Positions 1-4,794 of a DNA stretch of 5,930 nt are shown here, piece by piece. A program made the position numbers and the translations under genes. Below the pieces are notes generated by a model. The model was given only the letters and a program-made list of their open reading frames with translations. It searched no databases and was not told where the DNA came from. Origin of the DNA: Deltaproteobacteria bacterium (GTDB lineage: Bacteria; Desulfobacterota; SM23-61); the NCBI GenBank assembly GCA_029857975.1, contig JAOUFX010000225.1, positions 1-5,930 on the forward strand. The letters run 5' to 3'. Position 1 is the first letter of the stretch; the number at the start of each line of letters is the position of its first letter.

Positions 1-294
1 CATCTCTTCCGTGCCTCTCCCGGGGATGCGGGTCTCCGGATGAATCTTCAAGGGGTCGCTAAAGTTCTTCCGGACAATCCTCGGCCAGCTTAGCTCCGGC
101 TGGTAAAGGGCTTCCTGCTGACACACGCCGCTCCTCAGGCACACGCAGCATTCTACGCATTCTTTTTCATCGATCACGGCATAGATTTTGGCAGGGTTCT
201 TGGGGTTCCGTCCGAAGGACATGATACTTCCGCGCATGGTGCAGTAAGAGGCGCACTGGCCGCAACCTACGCACTTCTCGGCATCAATTTTCAT
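1..294 (-). CDS. Dicluster 4Fe-4S ferredoxin-like protein, C-terminus cut by window edge
   Basis: The first 98 residues are visible. The frame is open to the left edge, so the C-terminus is missing. The first cluster motif is Cys8-x2-Cys11-x2-Cys14-x3-Cys18, a normal 4Fe-4S ferredoxin pattern except that no proline follows the last Cys. The second motif is Cys46-x2-Cys49-Cys50-x-Cys52-x5-Cys58, with a stretched last spacing and one extra Cys. After the clusters comes a non-ferredoxin tail that ends, as far as visible, in IPGRGTEEM. The ATG lies at 292-294 and overlaps the TGA of the oxidoreductase gene upstream (ATGA), and a repeated Shine-Dalgarno GGAGGGAGG precedes it at 297-305. It is the fourth gene of the minus-strand redox operon, so it probably carries electrons to or from the FAD oxidoreductase in the cytoplasm. 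The electron-carrier role follows from the family; the partner is inferred from the operon. Confidence 0.85.
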   Translation of the reverse strand, partial: MKIDAEKCVGCGQCASYCTMRGSIMSFGRNPKNPAKIYAVIDEKECVECCVCLRSGVCQQEALYQPELSWPRIVRKNFSDPLKIHPETRIPGRGTEEM

Positions 295-1559
295 TTCCTC
301 CCTCCCCGGGGCCACAGTCGGTGGGCATAAGAGACGGATCCTTCCACAACCTTCCGAATAAAAAATTCGTCCGCCTCCTGTTGGCTGCGGATGAAGCTTT
401 CGACCACTCCCCCGCCGTTAATATCTCCCAGCATGATACAGCCTTTTAGGCGAGAGCCACTCAAGATTATTTTTCGATATCCAGCCCCGTCCTGACGACT
501 CTGGGATGTAACCAACGAGCCCGGCTGGGTCTCAGTGATTCCCAGCGAGATGACTTTGAGACCAAAAAGCTCCACGGCGTTCATCCGGATCCCTCCGGAA
601 AAGACTTGAGACCCTCCCGCCATATTCGCTCCCGCAACCCTTCCTTCTTCCACGGCCAGTGGCCATAGGGGGAATTGTCTTTTCCCTCCTCCCAGAAGAT
701 CGTCAGGCTGGCAGACATCGCCCGCGGCATAGATATGGGGAATGTCAGTGGCCATTCTTTTGTCCACCAGGATACCCTCTTCGGCCCGGAGGGGAGTTCC
801 GTCAATCATCTGCATGTTGGAGACCACGCCTTTGGCCACGATCATGAGCCCGCAGGGAATTTCCTGGCCATTGGCCAGAACCACTTTTTCCAAGGAACCT
901 TTTCCCCGGCAGGCCATCAGCTCCGTTTGCAAGTGTATTTTTATCCCTTGAGCTTCCAATCGCTTCTGGAGGATTGCGGCCGCCGTCTTGTCCAACATCT
1001 GGGATAAAATTTGGTCCGAGGAAACGATCAACCGAACCCGGCCCCTTCGGTTGAACAACGCCTCCAGGCATTTCAGGCCCACCAGACCTCCTCCATAAAC
1101 CACTGCTTCGCCCTGAATGCAGGATAAAGCTTTCAAGATTCCTTCCGCGTCCTCGCGAGTCCTCAGCGGATAAACCCCCGGCATATGGATTCCCTCGATC
1201 GGGGGCAAGTAAGGAGAGGCTCCTGTAGCCAGGAGGAGTTCGTCATAAGGAACCTTTTCTCCATTTTCCAATGATAAAGAGCAGTGAGAAATATCAATCC
1301 CCTGGACTTTGGCCTGCGTCTTTAATTCTATGGCGTTTTCGCGGTAAAAACTTTCCGGGGCCAGGACCATCTCTTCTCTGTTCACTTGCCCGCCGATGAA
1401 AAGAGGAAGCATAACCTTCGCATAAGCCGGCCCTTCCTCATCAGTTAAAACCAATATCCTCCCCTGGGCATCAATCAAACGAATGCTCCTGGCCGCGGCC
1501 AGGCCGGCAGCGCTATTGCCTACTATAACGTAATATTTTTTGTTCCTCATCTCTTTCAC
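291..1559 (-). CDS. FAD-dependent pyridine nucleotide-disulfide-type oxidoreductase (CODH-associated FNOR type)
   Basis: A 422-residue two-dinucleotide-fold flavoprotein related to NirB N-terminal domains and NADH:rubredoxin reductases. The FAD-binding loop is VGNSAAG at residues 13-19, the second FAD contact is ATGASP at 111-116, and the NAD(P) loop is GGGLVG at 156-161. The FAD-closing AAGD is at 279-281, followed by WPLAVEEGRVAG at 299-310. The C-terminal domain (about 325-400) contains LKGCIMLGD, as in NirB-like reductases. There is no redox-active CxxC, so it moves electrons between NAD(P)H and an iron-sulfur partner rather than reducing disulfides. The start is GTG at 1557-1559, overlapping the preceding TGA (GTGA). 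No good Shine-Dalgarno is visible, so re-initiation is likely. ATG at 1548-1550 (residue 4) is an alternative start. CODH-CooF-FNOR operons are known, and the neighbours here fit that layout. The likely role is linking the iron-sulfur carriers of the operon to NAD(P). Confidence 0.85.
   Translation of the reverse strand: MKEMRNKKYYVIVGNSAAGLAAARSIRLIDAQGRILVLTDEEGPAYAKVMLPLFIGGQVNREEMVLAPESFYRENAIELKTQAKVQGIDISHCSLSLENGEKVPYDELLLATGASPYLPPIEGIHMPGVYPLRTREDAEGILKALSCIQGEAVVYGGGLVGLKCLEALFNRRGRVRLIVSSDQILSQMLDKTAAAILQKRLEAQGIKIHLQTELMACRGKGSLEKVVLANGQEIPCGLMIVAKGVVSNMQMIDGTPLRAEEGILVDKRMATDIPHIYAAGDVCQPDDLLGGGKRQFPLWPLAVEEGRVAGANMAGGSQVFSGGIRMNAVELFGLKVISLGITETQPGSLVTSQSRQDGAGYRKIILSGSRLKGCIMLGDINGGGVVESFIRSQQEADEFFIRKVVEGSVSYAHRLWPRGGRK
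297..305 (-). promoter_or_regulatory. Double Shine-Dalgarno of the ferredoxin gene
   Basis: On the minus strand this reads GGAGGGAGG, two overlapping GGAGG cores. The upstream core (301-305) lies 6 nt before the ATG at 292-294, an ideal spacing; the nearer one (297-301) is only 2 nt away. The site lies inside the last codons of the oxidoreductase gene. It therefore supports this start and a coupled but independently strong initiation. Confidence 0.75.
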
Positions 1560-3049
1560 AATTTTCGGAGTAATTCTTCGGCTTGCTCTTCTGGACCGGG
1601 CAGGGAAGGAGCGATTAGAAATTCCGCCCCGCTAATTTTTTTTAGCTCTTTCAAGAAAACTTCCGTTAATTCCGGACTTCCCCAAAAGGGCAGCGGGGTG
1701 CCGATTTGGACAGGAATGCCCAAAGAAAGAAAACCAAAAGATAGAGCTATGGAAGACCAATGATTGATCTCAGGGAAAGAAACCAAAATGCGGCTACCGC
1801 GCAATCCTCTCCTGCCATCCAATGAGCTTAAAAATTCAGTCACTCGGGAAAGCTCATAAGCAGATCCAAACCCAAAAAGGGGGCTTGATTCCTGCAACTC
1901 CTCAAGGAGATCTCGTAAATTTTTCCCCGTTTCTGGTTTAAGGAGATTCTCAAGAATAGGCTGGCAGGCAAAAAGCCCACCGCCGACAAAAACCAATACG
2001 TCTTCTTTTAAAAGCTTCTCGATAATCGTTCCGGTTCTCTCGAAGAAGGTTTGTTTGACGTTGCCTTCTCCTATCAGAATGACTGCCCCCTTAAGCTTCT
2101 TCGCTTTCAGGAGGGCTTCTACTTTTTTGGCTTTTTTAAAGAGCTTATTTGTATTCCTCTCTCCCGGAAGCTGGAGAAGAAGCGGCTTGGGGTCTTCGCC
2201 GCTCTTCAACCTCATCTGGAAAGCCTGCCAAGCTTTCCTGGCGATCGAGGTGGCTAAGACTGGCATTCTGCCTGGTTCAATTCCCGCCCGAAAAATCTCA
2301 ATTCCAAGCTGGCCGGCCAAATCGACCAGATACGGTTCTCTCCCCATGCCGTGGGTGACGAAGGCATCGATCCCTCCGGTTAATAATAGTAGTTCCGGGT
2401 GGCCCAGACTTATCACATAAGCACCCCATTTCCTTAAATGCTCGCTTCCTTCCCCTACCAAAAGACGCAGGTCGATTTTCTCCTTTTGAAAGGCTTGAAG
2501 CAGGGTATCAACTAAAGATATTGAGGCACCCCTTTCCAGAAAAACGTTGGCCCCCTTATTAAGGTCAAGATAACTTTGGCTGGATGGTGGGTTTATTTTT
2601 GGAGGGATGATTTTTGCGGCCTGCTCAGAAAGCTGGTATTGAATCTTTCCTAACTTCAGCAGGTTGCTCATGGAAATTTTAAGGTAGTTTTTATCGGCAA
2701 AATGCGGATTCGGCAAAATCACAGCCTCGCTGACTTTTTCCATCGCCGCGGACAACCCTAATTGTTGAATACTTTCCAGAACCCCTTTTTTTACAGATTG
2801 AAAAATAGAATTTAGGACCACTTGCTGCCGGTCGGCCCCACAGATCCCTTGCCTGGGCTCATCCCCAAAAGGATTGATCCGGCAGGGGCCGTTTAGGCAT
2901 TCATGACAGGTCAGACCGTTGGCCGCAAACCCATCCAGAGGGAGCTGGGATTCATACCGGTCCCAGAGGAGAGGGATGCTTTTCTGGTTCGCCCGGGCAA
3001 TTAATTGATTGCCATCGGGACTTAAACTTTTCCTTCTCACGCTTTCCAT
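1556..3049 (-). CDS. CooS (Ni-CODH) paralogue with B-cluster only, lacking C- and D-cluster ligands
   Basis: 497 residues, against roughly 630-640 for CooS. The N-terminus is unmistakably CODH-like: WDRYESQLP at 29-37, then Cys48-x2-Cys51-x4-Cys56-x13-Cys70 with GPCRINPFGDEP and GICGA, which is the B-cluster [4Fe-4S] site. D-cluster Cys39 and Cys47 of CooS-II are Asp39 and Thr47 here. C-cluster ligands, aligned from memory to CooS-II, are all replaced: His261 by the LERGAS segment (171-176), Cys295 by Gly199, Cys333 by Gly236 (in LLTGGIDAFVTHGMGREP), Cys446 by Glu328 (GCNN to GEGN), Cys476 by Gly358, and Cys526 by Ala397 (GSCVDNSR to GSAYELSR). Catalytic Lys563 becomes Ile434, and the proton-relay histidines at 93/96/99 become Ser, Gln and Leu. 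The only other Cys is 362. About 90 residues are lost between the B-cluster and the first Rossmann-like domain. ATG at 3047-3049 has AAGGAG 5 nt upstream. The reading frame is intact and tightly packed in an operon, so this is not a pseudogene. CO oxidation is not expected. Its actual function is unknown; electron transfer, scaffolding or sensing are possible. Confidence 0.85.
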   Translation of the reverse strand: MESVRRKSLSPDGNQLIARANQKSIPLLWDRYESQLPLDGFAANGLTCHECLNGPCRINPFGDEPRQGICGADRQQVVLNSIFQSVKKGVLESIQQLGLSAAMEKVSEAVILPNPHFADKNYLKISMSNLLKLGKIQYQLSEQAAKIIPPKINPPSSQSYLDLNKGANVFLERGASISLVDTLLQAFQKEKIDLRLLVGEGSEHLRKWGAYVISLGHPELLLLTGGIDAFVTHGMGREPYLVDLAGQLGIEIFRAGIEPGRMPVLATSIARKAWQAFQMRLKSGEDPKPLLLQLPGERNTNKLFKKAKKVEALLKAKKLKGAVILIGEGNVKQTFFERTGTIIEKLLKEDVLVFVGGGLFACQPILENLLKPETGKNLRDLLEELQESSPLFGFGSAYELSRVTEFLSSLDGRRGLRGSRILVSFPEINHWSSIALSFGFLSLGIPVQIGTPLPFWGSPELTEVFLKELKKISGAEFLIAPSLPGPEEQAEELLRKL

Positions 3050-3054
3050 TCCTT

Positions 3055-3060
3055 CTCCTT
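3055..3060 (-). promoter_or_regulatory. Shine-Dalgarno of the CooS paralogue
   Basis: The minus strand reads AAGGAG, 5 nt before the ATG at 3047-3049, within the 25-bp gap after the CooF-like gene. It fixes the start. It is also consistent with the homology, because CODH-like sequence begins within about ten residues of this methionine. Confidence 0.75.
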
Positions 3061-3074
3061 ACGATGATTAAAAG

Positions 3075-3608
3075 TTATAAACCTTTCAGATAAGCTTGGA
3101 GCTTGGGTTTAATATCTTCCCCGTATTTTTTCAGGAATTCTTCCTTGGTCATGAATACCAAGGCTCCCGTAGGGCAGTGGGCAATACAATAGGGCTCCTC
3201 CATGCCCAGGCAACGGTCGCATTTGATGGCCTTTCTGAATTCCCGGAATGGTTTGATGGCCCCGAAAGGGCAGACCATCAAGCACATCCAGCAGCCGATA
3301 CATTTTTCCCCATGCATAACCACCCACCCTTCTTTTTCTCTTTGCAGCGCCCCCGCGGGGCAGGCGTCCAGGCAAGGCGCATCCTCGCAATGGCGGCACT
3401 GAATGGGCAGAGAGCCCAGGTCTCCTATCGGCTGAACCTGCAAACGGGGCATAGGAGGGACGGCTTCATAAATGGCCTCGGGCAACCCTTGAGAAAGGGA
3501 GGAGCGTTTTAGAGCACATTGGATCTCGCAGGTCTTGCAGGCCACGCACCGCTCGATCCGGACGAAAATTTCTTTCCTTTTTGGGGCAGTGCTGAATTTA
3601 TTATCCAT
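3075..3608 (-). CDS. CooF/HycB-type electron-transfer protein with four 4Fe-4S clusters
   Basis: 177 residues with 16 cysteines in four cluster motifs: Cys21-x2-Cys24-x2-Cys27-x3-Cys31; Cys71-x2-Cys74-x4-Cys79-x3-Cys83-Pro; Cys103-x2-Cys106-x2-Cys109-x3-Cys113-Pro; and Cys130-x2-Cys133-x7-Cys141-x3-Cys145-Pro. This set and length match the CooF/HycB/HydN ferredoxin family, soluble cytoplasmic carriers that take electrons from CODH, formate dehydrogenase or hydrogenase modules. There is no signal peptide or membrane segment. It is the first gene of the minus-strand operon, preceded by AAGGA 6 nt before its ATG (3606-3608) and by a TTGACA promoter. The CooS paralogue follows after 25 bp, which favours a CooF-like role. 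HycB-like and HydN-like proteins share the same motifs, so the name rests on context. Confidence 0.85.
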   Translation of the reverse strand: MDNKFSTAPKRKEIFVRIERCVACKTCEIQCALKRSSLSQGLPEAIYEAVPPMPRLQVQPIGDLGSLPIQCRHCEDAPCLDACPAGALQREKEGWVVMHGEKCIGCWMCLMVCPFGAIKPFREFRKAIKCDRCLGMEEPYCIAHCPTGALVFMTKEEFLKKYGEDIKPKLQAYLKGL

Positions 3609-3614
3609 CTGTGG

Positions 3615-3619
3615 TCCTT
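3615..3619 (-). promoter_or_regulatory. Shine-Dalgarno of the CooF-like gene
   Basis: The minus strand reads AAGGA, 6 nt before the ATG at 3606-3608. It supports that start and gives the predicted transcript a leader of about 40 nt. Confidence 0.6.
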
Positions 3620-3655
3620 AGTCGTTGCTCAAATTAGAATGGCAATGATTGTTGA

Positions 3656-3683
3656 ATATTACCAAACACTAAATCCTTGTCAA
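3656..3683 (-). promoter_or_regulatory. Predicted sigma70-type promoter of the redox operon
   Basis: On the minus strand a perfect -35 TTGACA (3678-3683) is followed after 16 nt by TAATAT (3656-3661), a 4/6 match to the -10 consensus. Transcription would start near 3648-3650, about 40 nt before the CooF-like ATG. The imperfect inverted arms GGCAAT (3641-3646) and ATTACC (3658-3663) overlap the -10 and the likely start point. They could be an operator, but the match is short and I cannot assign a regulator. Confidence 0.5.
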
Positions 3684-3789
3684 ACAAAAAGTCCTAAATC
3701 CCGCCGCCCGCAACTTGAGACTTTTTTCTCCCCTGATGATATAATCTATCTTAACTTCCTATCTTGATTGTATAGGAATTTCCTTATTG

Positions 3790-3811
3790 GACACGGATGA
3801 ACACAGATTTT
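3790..3811 (+). repeat. Left arm of imperfect terminal inverted repeat
   Basis: A 22-nt arm beginning GACACGGATGAACACAG. It matches the reverse complement of 3999-4020 at 17 of 22 positions without gaps. The arm itself contains a short internal near-repeat (CACGGAT then CACAGAT). Together with the right arm it delimits a 231-bp segment with no coding capacity, like a small non-autonomous mobile or dispersed repeat element. Similar ACACAGAT-rich stretches are, from memory, common between genes in environmental bacterial genomes. Confidence 0.6.
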
Positions 3812-3882
3812 CAGGATGTTATAGTAAACGACAAAACAAAGTTGCCATAATGAACAACCCAGCTCCTTGCAGAATGCAATAA

Positions 3883-3927
3883 AAATCCCCTCATTCCCCC
3901 TTTACGAAAGGGGGGCGGGGGGGATTT
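3883..3927. repeat. G/C-tract inverted repeat (hairpin)
   Basis: The core is a perfect 8-bp stem, CCCCCTTT (3896-3903) against AAAGGGGG (3907-3914), around a 3-nt loop. An outer stem pairs AAATCCCC (3883-3890) with GGGGATTT (3920-3927), separated from the core by a 5/5 internal loop. It lies in the middle of the inverted-repeat-bounded segment. It is not followed by a T tract on the plus strand and lies upstream of both flanking operons, so a terminator role is unlikely. It resembles dispersed intergenic palindromes; whether it is repeated elsewhere in the genome cannot be seen here. Confidence 0.65.
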
Positions 3928-3998
3928 GGGGTGAAGACTTCGTTTGAGTTGAACAGATGACGTCAACTTATTTAAGACGTTCAAAATAAATGAAAAAA

Positions 3999-4020
3999 AA
4001 TATCTGTGGAAATCTGTGTC
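3999..4020 (-). repeat. Right arm of imperfect terminal inverted repeat
   Basis: On the minus strand it begins GACACAGATTTCCACAG, pairing with 3790-3811 at 17 of 22 positions. It contains the internal duplication CACAGAT / CACAGAT (minus strand), so the arm is a tandem of a short unit rather than a unique sequence. It ends about 66 bp before the flavoprotein start codon. Confidence 0.6.
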
Positions 4021-4074
4021 CCAATTAATTTAATCCAGGGAACCGCCTTTTTCAATTTTATTACATTTTTAAAA

Positions 4075-4080
4075 GAGGAG
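4075..4080 (+). promoter_or_regulatory. Shine-Dalgarno of the iron-sulfur flavoprotein
   Basis: GAGGAG lies 6 nt before the ATG at 4087-4089. It decides the start against an in-frame GTG at 4006, whose extra codons would run through the right inverted-repeat arm. Confidence 0.75.
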
Positions 4081-4086
4081 AAGAAA

Positions 4087-4659
4087 ATGGAAAAAAAGAA
4101 AGTCATGATTGTGATGGGCAGTCCTCGAAAAAAAGGGAATAGCGCGATCCTGGCCAAACAGGTGGCGGCGGGTGCCAAAGCGGGCGGAGCAGCGATAGAG
4201 ACCTTTTTCCTTCACGATATGAATATCAGACCCTGTACCGCCTGTGATGCCTGTCGGAAAAAAAAGAATATCGATTGTATCCTGGATGATGACATGCAGA
4301 AGCTGTACCCGAAGCTTAGAAGAGCCGATGCCATCGTCATAGCCAGCCCCATCTATTGGTTTACGGTTTCCGCCCAAACAAAATTATTCATGGATCGCTG
4401 GTATGCCCTGGGGGGTGAGGAAGGGTACGAATTAGCCGGGAAACGGTTTGGCATCGTTCTGACCTACGCGGATGCGGACCCTTTTATCTCGGGGGCGGTC
4501 AACGCCTTGCGTACTTTTCAAGACGCCTTCAATTTCATCGGAGCAAAGATTGTAGGCATGGTCTATGGAAGCGCCTGGAAGGCCGGGGAGATCCGGCGCA
4601 ATGAAGCGTTGATGGCCGAGGCCTACGAACTCGGCAAAAAGCTTGCGGCGGAGGCATAG
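4087..4659 (+). CDS. Iron-sulfur flavoprotein / NADPH-dependent FMN reductase family
   Basis: 190 residues with a flavodoxin-like fold. The FMN phosphate loop is GSPRKKGNS near residues 11-19. The segment ASPIYWFTVSAQTKLFMDRW, near residues 88-107, is typical of the family and shapes the flavin site and dimer interface. Between them is Cys-x2-Cys-x2-Cys-x7-Cys (CTACDACRKKKNIDC), within the compact CX2CX2CX4-7C range that binds a 4Fe-4S cluster in the Isf proteins of methanogens and other anaerobes. These are cytoplasmic homodimers or tetramers that take electrons from ferredoxin; a role in reducing O2, peroxide or quinone-like acceptors has been proposed. The natural acceptor here is unknown. 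Many cluster-free FMN reductases keep similar cysteines, so cluster binding is probable, not certain. The gene is divergent from the CooF/CooS-type operon and 135 bp ahead of glutamate dehydrogenase. Confidence 0.8.
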   Translation: MEKKKVMIVMGSPRKKGNSAILAKQVAAGAKAGGAAIETFFLHDMNIRPCTACDACRKKKNIDCILDDDMQKLYPKLRRADAIVIASPIYWFTVSAQTKLFMDRWYALGGEEGYELAGKRFGIVLTYADADPFISGAVNALRTFQDAFNFIGAKIVGMVYGSAWKAGEIRRNEALMAEAYELGKKLAAEA

Positions 4660-4668
4660 GATCTTTTT

Positions 4669-4688
4669 CCCCATACTTGAAAATGGGG
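4669..4688 (+). other. Small hairpin after the flavoprotein gene
   Basis: CCCCAT (4669-4674) pairs with ATGGGG (4683-4688) around an 8-nt loop, 9 bp after the stop codon. No T tract follows on the plus strand, so it is not a typical intrinsic terminator. It might protect the mRNA 3' end or weakly attenuate read-through into glutamate dehydrogenase. Confidence 0.3.
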
Positions 4689-4708
4689 CCTCCCTCAAAC
4701 CAGACTAT

Positions 4709-4730
4709 AAAAAATATAACCCTATTTTTT
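4709..4730. repeat. A/T-only inverted repeat before glutamate dehydrogenase
   Basis: AAAAAATA (4709-4716) is exactly complementary to TATTTTTT (4723-4730) around a 6-nt loop. TATAAA (4706-4711) and TATAAC (4715-4720) overlap it and could act as a -10, but no -35 at proper distance is visible (TTGAAA at 4677-4682 is 23 nt from the nearer one). This may be the promoter core of the downstream gene or simple AT-rich spacer. Confidence 0.3.
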
Positions 4731-4732
4731 CC

Positions 4733-4739
4733 AAGGAGG
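4733..4739 (+). promoter_or_regulatory. Strong Shine-Dalgarno with no matching start for the next gene
   Basis: AAGGAGG is the best ribosome binding site in the window. The next in-frame ATG of the dehydrogenase is 22 nt (4762) or 55 nt (4795) beyond it, too far for direct use. Short out-of-frame candidates follow: TTG at 4752 gives eight codons ending at TAA 4776-4778, and GTG at 4754 gives four codons. A leader peptide is possible but unproven. Confidence 0.35.
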
Positions 4740-4794
4740 ACATCAAGATTCTTGTGGCTCCATGGTGAATTCTTTTAAAGAGGTAATTTTATTT

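Larger units (their letters stand above)
3609..4086. other. Divergent intergenic region, 478 bp, no gene seen
   Basis: This gap separates the minus-strand redox operon from the plus-strand flavoprotein gene. The operon-proximal part (3609-3690) holds the leader and promoter of the minus-strand operon. On the plus strand a perfect TATAAT occurs at 3740-3745, with TTGAGA 19 nt upstream, but it is over 340 bp from the next plus-strand gene. From 3790 to 4020 lies a segment bounded by inverted repeats with a G/C-rich hairpin in its middle. The last 65 bp are AT-rich and carry the flavoprotein's ribosome binding site; no convincing promoter for it could be picked out. Reading frames here are short and lack ribosome binding sites. 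Confidence 0.6.

Noticed and set aside
659..1071. Open frames on both strands inside the FAD oxidoreductase gene
   Set aside because: They are shadows of a gene with complete FAD and NAD motifs, and they lack ribosome binding sites and recognisable domains.
2051..2420. Plus-strand frames opposite the CooS paralogue and similar ones opposite the CooF-like gene (3096-3512)
   Set aside because: Composition mirrors the opposite coding strand, with no motif or start signal; the minus-strand genes explain the sequence.
1556..3049. Annotating this gene as a functional anaerobic CO dehydrogenase (cooS) or as a hybrid-cluster protein
   Set aside because: The CODH homology is clear, but all C-cluster ligands and the catalytic lysine are absent. 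The N-terminal Cys spacing (x2, x4, x13) is the CODH B-cluster, not that of hybrid-cluster protein.
1556..3049. Pseudogene of cooS
   Set aside because: The frame is intact over 497 codons, ribosome binding site and overlaps are in place, the B-cluster is perfect, and the ligand changes are clean substitutions within conserved spacing. That fits a maintained divergent protein better than decay.
3715..3745. Plus-strand promoter TTGAGA-N19-TATAAT for the flavoprotein
   Set aside because: The -10 is perfect, but the spacer is long and the gene starts 340 bp later, beyond the inverted-repeat segment. Not supported well enough to list as a promoter.
4006..4086. Upstream extension of the flavoprotein to GTG 4006
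   Set aside because: The added codons overlap the inverted-repeat arm, have no ribosome binding site and precede the family's normal N-terminus. The ATG at 4087 has GAGGAG 6 nt upstream.
4669..4688. Rho-independent terminator after the flavoprotein gene
   Set aside because: The hairpin is short and is followed by CCTCCC, with no T tract on the transcribed strand.
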